The notes beneath the pieces were generated by a model. It did no database searches and was not told the DNA's origin. It worked only from the letters and a program-made list of their open reading frames with translations. Of a DNA stretch of 64,000 bases, positions 19,147 through 26,766 are shown piece after piece. The stretch comes from Achromobacter pulmonis (lineage in GTDB: Bacteria > Pseudomonadota > Gammaproteobacteria > Burkholderiales > Burkholderiaceae_B). The translations under genes were made by a program, and so were the position numbers. The DNA is taken from assembly GCF_902859765.1 (NCBI RefSeq), contig NZ_CADIJV010000022.1:1-64000 (forward strand), in the 5' to 3' direction. Each line of letters begins with the position of its first letter. Position 1 is the stretch's first letter.

Positions 19147-19911
19147 TCAGAACCAATACTTCGCCGCATAGATCACGGTCATGACGGCGCCGGTGACGAT
19201 GACGAACGCCCGGATCGCCGAAGCAGGCAGGACACGTATCAAGTGGCCGCCCAGGTAGCCGCCTGCCAGCGCGCCGGCCAGCATGAACAGGGTGGCCGGC
19301 CAATGGACCGAGCCCTGCACGATAAAGATGACGATCGCCGCGGCGGTGACAAACGTCGCCAGCAGGTTCTTGAGCGACTTGATGGCGCGCAGATTGCCGG
19401 GGTCCGTGATGGAAATCACGGCGGTCAGGATCACGCCCAGCCCGGCGCCAAAGAACCCCCCATAGACAGAGGCCAACGCGATAGGCAATACGCCGCGCGC
19501 CGGGCCGTCCTGCGCCTGGTCGCCGCGCCGGCGCGCGCTCCAGGCCTGCACCTGCGGCGCAAAGGCAAACAGCAAGGTGGCGAACGCGATCAGGGCCGGC
19601 ACGGGCAGGATGAAATAGGCGGGGGGAATGGCAAGCAGGATGAATGCCCCCAGCGCGCCGCCCGCGGTGGTGGCGGCCGAGAGCAACCAGAACCGCCGAT
19701 CGGGGGCCGGCAGGTTTTCACGGTCAGCCAGGGCCGCCAGGATGTGGCCGGGTGATATGGCCACCGCGCTCGATGCATTGGCGATGACGGGCGGCAGGCC
19801 CGCCGCCACCATCGCGGGAAAAGTAATCAGCGTGGCGCCACCCGCCAGCGCATTGATGACGCCGCCCAGCGCACCCGCGCCGGCCAGCAGTGCCGCCATG
19901 CTCCATTCCAT
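19147..19911 (-). CDS. TSUP (TauE/SafE) family permease
   Basis: 254 residues with about eight hydrophobic helices. The N-terminal repeat has GGVINALAGGATLITFPAM and the second SVYGGFFGAGLGVILTA, the two TSUP signatures. Members move sulfonates, sulfite or small organic acids across the inner membrane. It faces the PPC genes and is divergent from the methyltransferase operon, sharing the promoter region with two copies of the palindrome (19941 and 20036). It may export the pathway product or import a precursor. Confidence 0.9.
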   Translation of the reverse strand: MEWSMAALLAGAGALGGVINALAGGATLITFPAMVAAGLPPVIANASSAVAISPGHILAALADRENLPAPDRRFWLLSAATTAGGALGAFILLAIPPAYFILPVPALIAFATLLFAFAPQVQAWSARRRGDQAQDGPARGVLPIALASVYGGFFGAGLGVILTAVISITDPGNLRAIKSLKNLLATFVTAAAIVIFIVQGSVHWPATLFMLAGALAGGYLGGHLIRVLPASAIRAFVIVTGAVMTVIYAAKYWF

Positions 19912-19940
19912 GCCGCACCTTTCAAGTTAAATGGTGTTTA

Positions 19941-19957
19941 GGTCCATATAACGGACC
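19941..19957. promoter_or_regulatory. Palindromic operator, site 3
   Basis: GGTCCATATAACGGACC, arms matching 6 of 7 bases. It lies 30 bp upstream of the TSUP start codon, in position to repress that gene. Confidence 0.7.
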
Positions 19958-20035
19958 TATATATATCGCGTGAAATTTATTATTGCCTATTTTGGCAGCA
20001 GGTATAGAATTCTCGAAAATAAATGAATATATATT

Positions 20036-20052
20036 GGTTCATATTGTGGACC
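20036..20052. promoter_or_regulatory. Palindromic operator, site 4 (degenerate)
   Basis: GGTTCATATTGTGGACC, arms matching 5 of 7 bases, 95 bp from site 3 on the same helical side region. It precedes the methyltransferase operon by about 200 bp; the leader between them (20053-20250) has no convincing gene. Confidence 0.55.
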
Positions 20053-20250
20053 TTTATAGAGACTCCGGCGAAATTCTTCAACCGCCACCGCAAGATCGCT
20101 ATCAACTCCCAGGATGGCGCATGCGGCCGGATCACCATCGGCTTTGCGTGCCACGTCCTGATCGCTGGCTTCCAACCCCATCCTGGGGTTGTTGCGTGTT
20201 CACCTGTTTGGCCCGTCGGGCCATCACTGCTGAATCAGGAGGGAATCTCG

Positions 20251-21240
20251 ATGGATGTGAGCTTCATGGCGTTTTCCCGTTTGGCGTTCGGGCATTGGGA
20301 GGGGCAACCCTTGTATGCCCTGGCCGATCTGGGTATTGCCCAACGTTTGTCCGACCCCCGCACGTGCACCGAGCTGGCTCGAGAACTGGGTTGCGAATCC
20401 GAGCCGCTGGAGCGCTTGCTGGACTGCGCGGTGGCGCAAAAACTGCTGATATGCGAGGACGGGCGCTACGCCAACACCGATCTCAGCGCGCGCTTTCTCA
20501 CCGAAGACAGCCCCGAATCCCTGTTGTGCTGGATCCGGATCATGGATCGCTGGAAGCGGCCCTGGATGCAACTGGCCGAAGCCGTGCGACGGGGAGAGGC
20601 CGTCGATAACCAATCGAAGTGGCTGGGCGAAGACCCCCAGTTCATGCGGGATTTCATCCTGGGCATGCATCAGTTTGCGTCCCGTTCGGGCCCTGCGTTC
20701 GCAGAGGCGCTGAAAGACGTGCCCATTCGCCGCCTGGTGGACGTGGGTGGAGGCGCCGGCACGTATTCCCTTGCCCTGTGCGCGGCGCGGCCCGAAATCA
20801 CCGCACAGGTTCTGGACCTGGCGCCGGTGGTCGAGATCACGCGTGAAACTGCGCAGGCTGCCGGCTTGGCGGACCGCGTCAGTGCCCAGGTGGCCGACTA
20901 TCGCCAGGACCGTTTCGGCGAGGAGGCCGACGCGCTGCTTTTTTCCAACGTGTTGCATCAAGAGAGCGCGGAGGTCTGTCGATCGATGCTGCACCGTGCG
21001 TGGCAGGCGCTGCGCCCAGGCGGGACCTTGCTGGTGCAAGGCTACTTCCTTGCCGAGGACCGGCGTGCGCCGCTGTTTACCACCTTGCACAACCTGTCCG
21101 CGTTGGCGCTGTGGGACGGCGGGCGCAGTTGGACTGTGGGCGACATGCAGGCGCAGATCGCGGTTGCCGGCTTCGAGCGCCAAGCCGTGCTGCGCCAGGA
21201 GAGCAGCGGTTTCTGCCTGCTGTCGGCCGTCAAGGTCTGA
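20251..21240 (+). CDS. SAM-dependent O-methyltransferase (acetylserotonin OMT type)
   Basis: 329 residues from ATG 20251, with AGGAGGG 7 nt upstream; the frame runs back to 20023 without a start of this quality. The N-terminal winged-helix dimerisation domain (1-100) precedes a class I Rossmann fold with SAM motif VDVGGGAGTYS (about 163-173) and a later LRPGGTLLVQG. This is the plant-type/CrtF-like small-molecule O-methyltransferase family used in natural-product tailoring. As first gene of the carrier-protein operon it probably methylates a hydroxyl, perhaps an N-hydroxy or oxime oxygen made by the AurF-like enzyme; that step is inference. Confidence 0.9.
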   Translation: MDVSFMAFSRLAFGHWEGQPLYALADLGIAQRLSDPRTCTELARELGCESEPLERLLDCAVAQKLLICEDGRYANTDLSARFLTEDSPESLLCWIRIMDRWKRPWMQLAEAVRRGEAVDNQSKWLGEDPQFMRDFILGMHQFASRSGPAFAEALKDVPIRRLVDVGGGAGTYSLALCAARPEITAQVLDLAPVVEITRETAQAAGLADRVSAQVADYRQDRFGEEADALLFSNVLHQESAEVCRSMLHRAWQALRPGGTLLVQGYFLAEDRRAPLFTTLHNLSALALWDGGRSWTVGDMQAQIAVAGFERQAVLRQESSGFCLLSAVKV

Positions 21241-21271
21241 CGCGATATCCACTTATTGAACCGGAGCCTAT

Positions 21272-21520
21272 ATGTCCACACCCACCGTCACCGATACCGA
21301 AGCCGAAGTGATTGCCTGGCTGAAGGAAAACCGCAATGCGCAGGTCGAAGGCATCAAAGAGAAGAACCTGATCGAAGAACGCATCCTGGACAGCATGCAG
21401 TTCCTGGACTTCATCATGTTCCTGGGCGAACTGGCGGGACGAGATGTCTCTACCGCCATCACCGTCGACGACCTGCGCACGGTGGATGCCATCGTCAATT
21501 TCGTCCACGTCCAGCGCTAG
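21272..21520 (+). CDS. Stand-alone acyl/peptidyl carrier protein
   Basis: 82 acidic residues with the phosphopantetheine site S41 in ILDSMQFLDF, followed by helices typical of carrier proteins. DSM replaces the usual DSL. It has no fused partner. The phosphopantetheinyl transferase (24608-25129) would add the arm, and the amino acid:[carrier protein] ligase (23464-24249) would load an amino acid on it. It lies 31 bp after the methyltransferase and 22 bp before the oxygenase. Confidence 0.88.
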   Translation: MSTPTVTDTEAEVIAWLKENRNAQVEGIKEKNLIEERILDSMQFLDFIMFLGELAGRDVSTAITVDDLRTVDAIVNFVHVQR

Positions 21521-21542
21521 TCCGGGCGGCAAGGAGGGCATC

Positions 21543-22436
21543 ATGGAAATCGACTACGCAAGAATCGGCAGACTGATGACGCTATCCAAAGGACGTTCGC
21601 ATGACCCCTACGAGCGCTTTGAGTGGCCCGCCAGAATCCCGGACGACCAACCCTGGTGCAGCAATGACTTGCTCACCACCTACGGAACGCCGTTGCAAGC
21701 GCAGTTGGACGCGGCGCAGCAGATACGGCTCAGCAAATGGGAGGCGGTCAATTTCTTCAGCCTCAACGTGCATGGCATCAAGGGGGTACTGAACTTTGTC
21801 AGCCGGTGCATCTACGAAGAGCGCTATGCCGATGTGTCCGAATACCTGCATGTCTTCATGGGTGAAGAGAACTTCCACATGTGGTATTTCGCCAAGGCTT
21901 GCTTGGATTATGCGGGAAAGATATATCCGTCGATTCAGTTGCAGGGCGATGCGCAGGCGTCCACGCCAGAACTGGGCGACTTATACATGTTCGCCAGCAC
22001 GCTGATCTTTGAAGAGTTCGTCGACTACTACAACCATAAAGTCGGCACGACGGACGGCATCACCGAGATCCTCAAACAGATCAACTACCAGCATCATGTC
22101 GACGAATCCCGCCATGTGTCCTTTGGCCGGGAAATGGTACCCCGCCTTTACCGGCTGGCGCTGGAACGCGCGGACGACCCGGACGCGATCCGGGCGGAGG
22201 TGTCGCACACGGTGACGAACATGTTCCGATACTTCATCAGCCTGATGTACAACCCGGCTGTCTATGCCGATGCCCAGGTCTACGAGCCGCTGGGATTTCG
22301 CAACGGCAACGCCATGCGCAACGCGCTGCGGTCGCACCCGGCGCGCAAGGCTGTCCACGAGCAATGGTTCAAGCGTAGCGCCGCCTACTTCACCAAACAG
22401 GGGTTGGTGACGGACTTGAATCTGGCCGCGCTGTAG
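21543..22436 (+). CDS. AurF-type di-iron N-oxygenase
   Basis: 297 residues from ATG 21543 (AAGGAGGG upstream). Metal-ligand pattern of the AurF family (PF11583): E109-x2-H112 in MGEENFHMW, E157/E158 in IFEEFVDYY, and H184-x3-E188-x2-H191 in HHVDESRHV; the first ligand may be E67. AurF relatives oxidise an amine to hydroxylamine, nitroso or nitro. Here the likely substrate is an amino group carried on the neighbouring carrier protein. Relatives act on aminobenzoate or on peptide-carrier-bound valine/leucine in diazeniumdiolate pathways (MgoC/HamC). The substrate here is unknown. Confidence 0.85.
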   Translation: MEIDYARIGRLMTLSKGRSHDPYERFEWPARIPDDQPWCSNDLLTTYGTPLQAQLDAAQQIRLSKWEAVNFFSLNVHGIKGVLNFVSRCIYEERYADVSEYLHVFMGEENFHMWYFAKACLDYAGKIYPSIQLQGDAQASTPELGDLYMFASTLIFEEFVDYYNHKVGTTDGITEILKQINYQHHVDESRHVSFGREMVPRLYRLALERADDPDAIRAEVSHTVTNMFRYFISLMYNPAVYADAQVYEPLGFRNGNAMRNALRSHPARKAVHEQWFKRSAAYFTKQGLVTDLNLAAL

Positions 22437-22450
22437 CGCAGAGGCACACC

Positions 22451-23407
22451 ATGGCGCAGATTGTCAGCAGTCCCCAGGTGGAAGCGCTTTTGGGCGCACG
22501 CTTGCCCGTGCTGCAAGCCGGCATGGGCGGCGTGGCACAACCGGAACTGGCGGCCGCCGTGTGCGAGGCCGGCGCGTTCGGCATGATTGGCCTGTACCGC
22601 CACACGCGTGACGAAATCGGCCAGCTAGTCGCGCAGACCGCCGGATTGACCAAGGCGCGCTTCGGCGTAAATCTGGTGCCGTTCGTGCTGGATGCGGACG
22701 CATTGCTGGATCGATTGGCGTATGTCGCGGACCGGCCGGAACGGCCGATCGTGACCTTCTTCGGCTTACCTGACCACACCGTGCTGCGCGCCTTGCCGAC
22801 GGGAATGGACTACGGTGTGCAAGGGGGCACCTGGGAGGAGCTGGACGCGGGGTTCGATGCGGGCGCGCGCTTCGGGGTGTTGCAAACAACAGAGGCGGGC
22901 GGTCATCACCTGGGCAAGCTCACGCGCGCGCAAGCGCTGGATCAGGCCGCCCGCCTTGGCGTCGACAAGCGCATGGTGTTTCTGAGCGGCGGCATCAGCA
23001 ACGCGGCCGAGTTGCGCCAGGTGCTGCACGCCGGATTCTCCGGCGTATTGTGCGGCACAGTATTCGCGGCCACCCGGGAATCCGCCGCGCACGAGCGCTA
23101 CAAGCAGGCGATCGTGGACGCCTCACCCGGCGACACCGTGGTCACCGACCGCTTCAGCGTGGGCTGGCATACCCATTGCCACCGGGTGATCCGTAACGCG
23201 AGCTGCGAGGGGACGCTGCCGGCGGGTGTGATTGGCTTTGCGCACTATTTTGGGAAACGCTATCCCATCCTGCGTTACAGCGTGGCAGTGCCTACTACGC
23301 AGACCGAGGGTTTGATTGAAGACATGGCGTTGTATTGCGGAACGTCCTGCAAGGACGCGCATTCCATCCGTAGCGTGCAGCAGGTGCTGGCCGACTTGAC
23401 GGCGTAA
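22451..23407 (+). CDS. Nitronate monooxygenase / 2-nitropropane dioxygenase-like flavoprotein
   Basis: 318-residue FMN TIM-barrel protein. LPVLQAGMGG (19-27) is the N-terminal flavin-binding turn; EAGGHHLG contains the family histidine (H152); FLSGGISNA and FSGVLCGTVF hold the phosphate. The family oxidises nitronates (class I NMO) or reduces enoyl-ACP (FabK); EAGGHH fits the former. Beside an N-oxygenase it could finish or detoxify a nitro/nitronate intermediate. It follows the oxygenase by 14 bp. Confidence 0.85.
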   Translation: MAQIVSSPQVEALLGARLPVLQAGMGGVAQPELAAAVCEAGAFGMIGLYRHTRDEIGQLVAQTAGLTKARFGVNLVPFVLDADALLDRLAYVADRPERPIVTFFGLPDHTVLRALPTGMDYGVQGGTWEELDAGFDAGARFGVLQTTEAGGHHLGKLTRAQALDQAARLGVDKRMVFLSGGISNAAELRQVLHAGFSGVLCGTVFAATRESAAHERYKQAIVDASPGDTVVTDRFSVGWHTHCHRVIRNASCEGTLPAGVIGFAHYFGKRYPILRYSVAVPTTQTEGLIEDMALYCGTSCKDAHSIRSVQQVLADLTA

Positions 23408-23463
23408 GGCTTCGTCCTATCCGCGCGCTTAAGTGAATTCAGTGACCACTAGGAGATTGCATC

Positions 23464-24249
23464 GTGATAATCGAAAAGCAATGGCATCAGGTAAAGAACG
23501 TGCTGCAGGGAAAACTGGATGAAATATTTTCGATCGCGCCAGACGCCACCGCGGAGTTCGACAGTTTGCTAGCCCATGAAGAGATCAACGCGCTGGGGTA
23601 TGTGCGCAATTTTCCGCATCTGACCTGCGTCATGTGCTCGATTGAAGAGGGAGAGTTGCTGGGATTCGCGCGCGGCCAGCGCAAGCTGGACCGAGATTTC
23701 AAAGCGCTCACAGCCGACGTCGCCCTGTTGCCGGCGACTTGCTACAAGGTCTACCTGGGGCTGCAGGGGCAGCGCCTGGGCGGCGCGCGGGTGGAGTCCT
23801 GCATTGCGCGCTGCTTCCGGCACGAGGACAAGGCGCTGGACCGTTACCGTGCCTTCAATTTCACCATGAAGGAGTACGTGTACCTGGGCACTGCGGAGGG
23901 CGCGCAGGCGCATCTGGAAGCAGGTTACGATCGCCTGTTCTCCTTCTTCGCGCAGTTGGGAATCAACGCGGGTTGCGAAGAAGCCAACGATCCCTTCTTT
24001 GATTCAGGCAGCGGCGTGGCGCGGCTGTCGGCATTGACGCCCACCAAGCGTGAACTGGTGTTCGACGGCCATGCGGTGTCTTCGCTGAACTATCACCGCA
24101 ACTACTTCGGTGAGAAATTCGATATCCGCCTGGAAGACAATTTCGTCCATACCAGTTGTGTTGCGTTTGGATTGGAGCGTTGGATCTCCATGTTCAAGGA
24201 TCGTTTCGGCAATGCGGCCGATGCGCTTGCCGCGCTGGAAGGCGCCTAG
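23464..24249 (+). CDS. Amino acid:[carrier protein] ligase (SerRS-like)
   Basis: 261 residues resembling the catalytic core of atypical class II seryl-tRNA synthetases without a tRNA-binding domain. Motif 2 is IARCFRHEDKALDRYRAFNF (R119, E121); motif 3 is AFGLERW (E238, R239). C93, E137 and C232 fit the Cys-Glu-Cys zinc triad of the aa:CP ligases from Bradyrhizobium, with similar spacing. Those enzymes adenylate glycine or alanine and pass it to a dedicated carrier protein, not to tRNA. The carrier protein lies three genes upstream. The amino acid cannot be told from sequence. Stop abuts the next gene's ATG. Confidence 0.85.
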   Translation: MIIEKQWHQVKNVLQGKLDEIFSIAPDATAEFDSLLAHEEINALGYVRNFPHLTCVMCSIEEGELLGFARGQRKLDRDFKALTADVALLPATCYKVYLGLQGQRLGGARVESCIARCFRHEDKALDRYRAFNFTMKEYVYLGTAEGAQAHLEAGYDRLFSFFAQLGINAGCEEANDPFFDSGSGVARLSALTPTKRELVFDGHAVSSLNYHRNYFGEKFDIRLEDNFVHTSCVAFGLERWISMFKDRFGNAADALAALEGA

Positions 24250-24633
24250 ATGGAGCGTCCGATGCTAGAGGCGCGGGCGTTGTTCCAGACAGGCCAGCAG
24301 TTCGAGAAAACCTGCGTGGTGGATGCCGCCGCGAGCTCGCTGAACTACGGCGGGGATCTGGACGTGCTGGCCACCCCCGTCATTGTCTATTGGATCGAGT
24401 CGTACGCCACGGAATGCATCCGGTTGGCAGGCGGCGGGCGCTGCGGGTCGGTGGGACATGCGGTCAGCGTGCGGCACGTGGCGCCGGCGCTGCGGGGCAG
24501 CGCGGTGCATCTGACGATTACGGTCGAGACCTTGTTCGGCAATTCCTTGCGGTTCAGCGCTCGCGCCGTGACTGGCGAGGGGGGCACCCTGATCGCGACC
24601 GGCACGCATGACCGAACCCTCGTCGAACTTTGA
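24250..24633 (+). CDS. FlK-type hotdog thioesterase
   Basis: 127 residues with the hotdog fold. T42 (in LATPV), E50 (YWIESY) and H76 (SVRHVAP) fall at exactly the numbers of the catalytic triad of fluoroacetyl-CoA thioesterase FlK. The tail GTLIATGTHDRTLVEL is also FlK-like. It would hydrolyse a thioester, either releasing the amino-acid product from the carrier protein or clearing a toxic acyl-CoA. It begins directly after the ligase stop and overlaps the transferase gene by 26 bp. Confidence 0.82.
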   Translation: MERPMLEARALFQTGQQFEKTCVVDAAASSLNYGGDLDVLATPVIVYWIESYATECIRLAGGGRCGSVGHAVSVRHVAPALRGSAVHLTITVETLFGNSLRFSARAVTGEGGTLIATGTHDRTLVEL

Positions 24634-25129
24634 CGTCACGGTAGTGCTGGGTGCCCAGCGCTGCGCGCGTGACGGGCAGGCCGCGCGCACCAAGTTGGGC
24701 AAGCCCTACCAATCCGGTCATGCCGGCTTCGGTGTGAGCGACAGTTGCGGCATACAGGCGCGGCTGTACGCCAACCGCAAGTATGTGGGCATCGATATCG
24801 AGCATCTGGACCGCCCTGACCTGGCGGTCCGCCAACAGCGCCTGTCGGCGTGGCTGGCGCGGCGGGACCGCGTCACAGTGGATTTCCTGGCCGGCTGGGT
24901 CGCGCGCGAGGCTTGTGCGAAAAGCGTGGGACTAGGGCTGCTGCATGCGCTGCCGCGTTTGTCCATCACCTGGAAGCGGCCGCTTGAGCAGCCCGGGCAG
25001 GAAGAAATTGGCCTGACCTTCAGTCGCTGGCGATTCGTGGCCCGGTGCGAACGGGTCGGCCGGGTGCTGCTCTGCGTGTGCTATCGGGCCGAATATGGCA
25101 AGCCCCGCATCGCCTTGCTGCGGCCTTGA
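24608..25129 (+). CDS. 4'-phosphopantetheinyl transferase
   Basis: 173 residues with the two transferase motifs: VGIDIEHLDR (D63, E65, magnesium) and WVAREACAKSVGLG (W97, E101, K105). It would convert the cluster's carrier protein from apo to holo form using CoA. The short length is of the AcpT/Sfp half-size class. It is the last gene of the operon, which supports a self-contained carrier-protein pathway. Confidence 0.88.
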   Translation: MTEPSSNFDVTVVLGAQRCARDGQAARTKLGKPYQSGHAGFGVSDSCGIQARLYANRKYVGIDIEHLDRPDLAVRQQRLSAWLARRDRVTVDFLAGWVAREACAKSVGLGLLHALPRLSITWKRPLEQPGQEEIGLTFSRWRFVARCERVGRVLLCVCYRAEYGKPRIALLRP

Positions 25130-25457
25130 CCAGGACGGAACCTCGGTGGTGTGAAAAATCCGAGCAGGTCAGCCCAGCATCGCCGGGTCGATCACGTCGG
25201 CGTACAGGTTGGTACCCTGCCAGCCTCCTGTCCAGTCACCTTGAAAGCGGCCAGGACCTCTTCATCAAAACGAATAGGTGGTTGCAGATTTACGCACGGC
25301 CGCGATGCTTCCGACAGTCCGGCCACGGCGCCGCGGCCAGAGGACGGCGCCGCCGGCGCAGCCAGTGGGTATAGCCGCTCCGCATGGGATACCGCCACGA
25401 CCAAAGAAAAGCCGCCCGTTGCGGGGCGGCTATTCTTTGGCGAGGTTCGTCAACCTG
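25130..25457. other. Intergenic junction after biosynthetic operon
   Basis: About 330 bp with no full gene. On the minus strand around 25250-25300 a short reading frame gives PPIRFDEEVLAAFKVTG, which resembles part of a BrnA-type antitoxin, but it is incomplete. The strong hairpin at 25401-25440 lies at the right end. Confidence 0.4.
25401..25440. terminator. Bidirectional terminator
   Basis: Inverted repeat of about 17 bp: CCAAAGAAAAGCCGCCC with GGGCGGCTATTCTTTGG, loop of five. A- and T-rich flanks on both sides fit termination of the biosynthetic operon and of the opposing HTH gene. Confidence 0.8.
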
Positions 25458-25835
25458 CTACGCAGCTTTGCGCATGTCCTCGGTGAGATGCATATCGATG
25501 TGGATATCGGCGAATGGGCATATCAATCCGCCATCCTCATCTTGCTCCAGAAGCCCAAGATCCACGAGAGCGTGCGCATCCTGGTGAACGCGCTTCACGT
25601 CCCGGCCCAGGCGGCGGGCCAGTTCGCGCACGCCGACTCGACCTGCGCCTAACATCTCCCGCACCATGTTCCATCGCAGCTCCGTCAACTGCCCAAAGAA
25701 TGCAGCTGCGGATTCGAAGTTCAGCCTCTCCCCCTGATACTCGCCGGACTGCGCCCCGGCGACAGCGCGCTTGCTGGCGCTGGTCAGAAAGGCACGCCAA
25801 TCCTGATTGATAGTGATAGTCAGAGTCCGCTTCAT
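25458..25835 (-). CDS. HTH regulator/antitoxin-like protein
   Basis: 125 residues from ATG 25835 (GGAGG 9 nt upstream). The C-terminal half has a winged helix-turn-helix: GVRELARRLGRDVKRVHQDA, then LVDLGLLEQDEDGGLICPF. It resembles COG4190-type predicted regulators paired with DUF6516 proteins in putative toxin-antitoxin loci. The upstream partner is frameshifted. It overlaps the partner's end, so translation is coupled. Confidence 0.75.
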   Translation of the reverse strand: MKRTLTITINQDWRAFLTSASKRAVAGAQSGEYQGERLNFESAAAFFGQLTELRWNMVREMLGAGRVGVRELARRLGRDVKRVHQDAHALVDLGLLEQDEDGGLICPFADIHIDMHLTEDMRKAA

Positions 25836-25837
25836 GT

Positions 25838-26120
25838 TCAGGCCCTCCATTTCGTGACCTCAGCGACGAAGTCCTCTAGCAATTGCGCCACACCGCGAAA
25901 TTTGTAGGGAAACTCTTCGTCTCCCTGGTGCCTGTGGTCGCCCTTGCCGCGCTCGTTATCGAAACCAACGATCCGTTGCCCCCCCACGGGCATATACCAA
26001 CCGGTACTTGAACCCGTGCGAAGTCGGCGGAACAGGCTGTGGCACCTTCCAGATAACAATTTGCATAATGCCGCCTTCGGCATCGACGCTTTTCTCGTTG
26101 ATGATCAGAGTAGCGCTCAT
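25838..26120 (-). pseudogene. DUF6516-like toxin partner, frameshifted in a G7 tract
   Basis: Starts at ATG 26120 (MSATLIINEKSVDAEGG). The first frame reads to KYRLVYARGG and then stops; the conserved second half (RIVGFDNERGKGDHRH, then EEFPYKFRGVAQLLEDF) continues in another frame to 25838. The switch lies in a run of seven G on the minus strand (25979-25985). Six G would give the uninterrupted family sequence. This may be a dead gene, a phase-variable one or a sequencing error. Confidence 0.75.
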
Positions 26121-26138
26121 GTTGTCAATTTTGACAAC
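26121..26138. promoter_or_regulatory. Palindrome abutting the toxin start codon
   Basis: GTTGTCAATTTTGACAAC: perfect 8-bp arms around TT, ending at the base before ATG (minus strand). It occupies the place of the ribosome site, so it is either an autoregulatory operator overlapping the promoter of a leaderless message or an RNA-level control element. Confidence 0.6.
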
Positions 26139-26254
26139 ACTCCAGATGAAGTCCCGAGCTAAGCCCCGGCCCGCAAGAATTGGCGGGCGTTGCGACAATG
26201 GGGGATCCCAGCAACCGTGTCAGCACAAAATGCGCAAAAGCGGATGCATTCACG

Positions 26255-26293
26255 CCTCTGGAGGTCTGGGCTCCCCGACCTCCAGAGGCTTTT
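26255..26293 (+). terminator. Strong hairpin with T-run
   Basis: Perfect 12-bp stem CCTCTGGAGGTC / GACCTCCAGAGG, loop of ten, followed by CTTTT. It looks like a plus-strand terminator, but no plus-strand gene precedes it here, so it is probably a leftover of an earlier element. Confidence 0.6.
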
Positions 26294-26341
26294 ATCCTTC
26301 TCCACCTATCTTTGAATCGCTGACCGTCGGCCGGGTTCGTA

Positions 26342-26704
26342 TCAGCCCGGGTAGTCCGATACCTTCGAAAGCAGTTGCTCAACGAGCAAGCAAAGCGCGA
26401 GGTTCGGGCGCAGCATAATCTCGGCCTGGATGGCAATCACGCGCTGGGCCGGCAACCGGTTGGTCTGCGCCTCCGAGTGCACGGGCCGCGTTCTGACCGG
26501 CGGAAGATCCACGGCGGCTGCGCCGCCACTCTCTGACTGGGCGCGGATCAACTTGGTCACAGCCTCGCGATCCTCCTGTCGAATCAGGCCACGGCTCGCG
26601 CACAGGTCGCCGTAGCCGTCAACGTGCACCACCCACGCCCGCCAAGGGCTTGAGATCGGCGGGATAGCCGTATAGCGACTGGCGAATCGCCCCAACCTGA
26701 CCAC
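26342..26704 (-). pseudogene. ParB-like protein, C-terminal fragment
   Basis: About 120 residues. VVHVDGYGDLCASRGLIRQE and LPAQRVIAIQAEIMLRPNLA resemble the regions after the nuclease domain of ParB-type proteins of integrative elements. The N-terminal ParB domain is missing, and no good start is visible. Treated as a remnant; resemblance is by eye. Confidence 0.5.
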
Positions 26705-26766
26705 GCCAGTTCTTGATGTTGGCGTGCAATTTCGTCAGCTTGGCGCTGGTATCCTCACCCACGCTC

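Noticed and set aside
25192-25404. Possible BrnA antitoxin fragment on the minus strand
   Set aside because: Only about 17 residues resemble the family, with no start or partner toxin; kept as a note in the intergenic entry.
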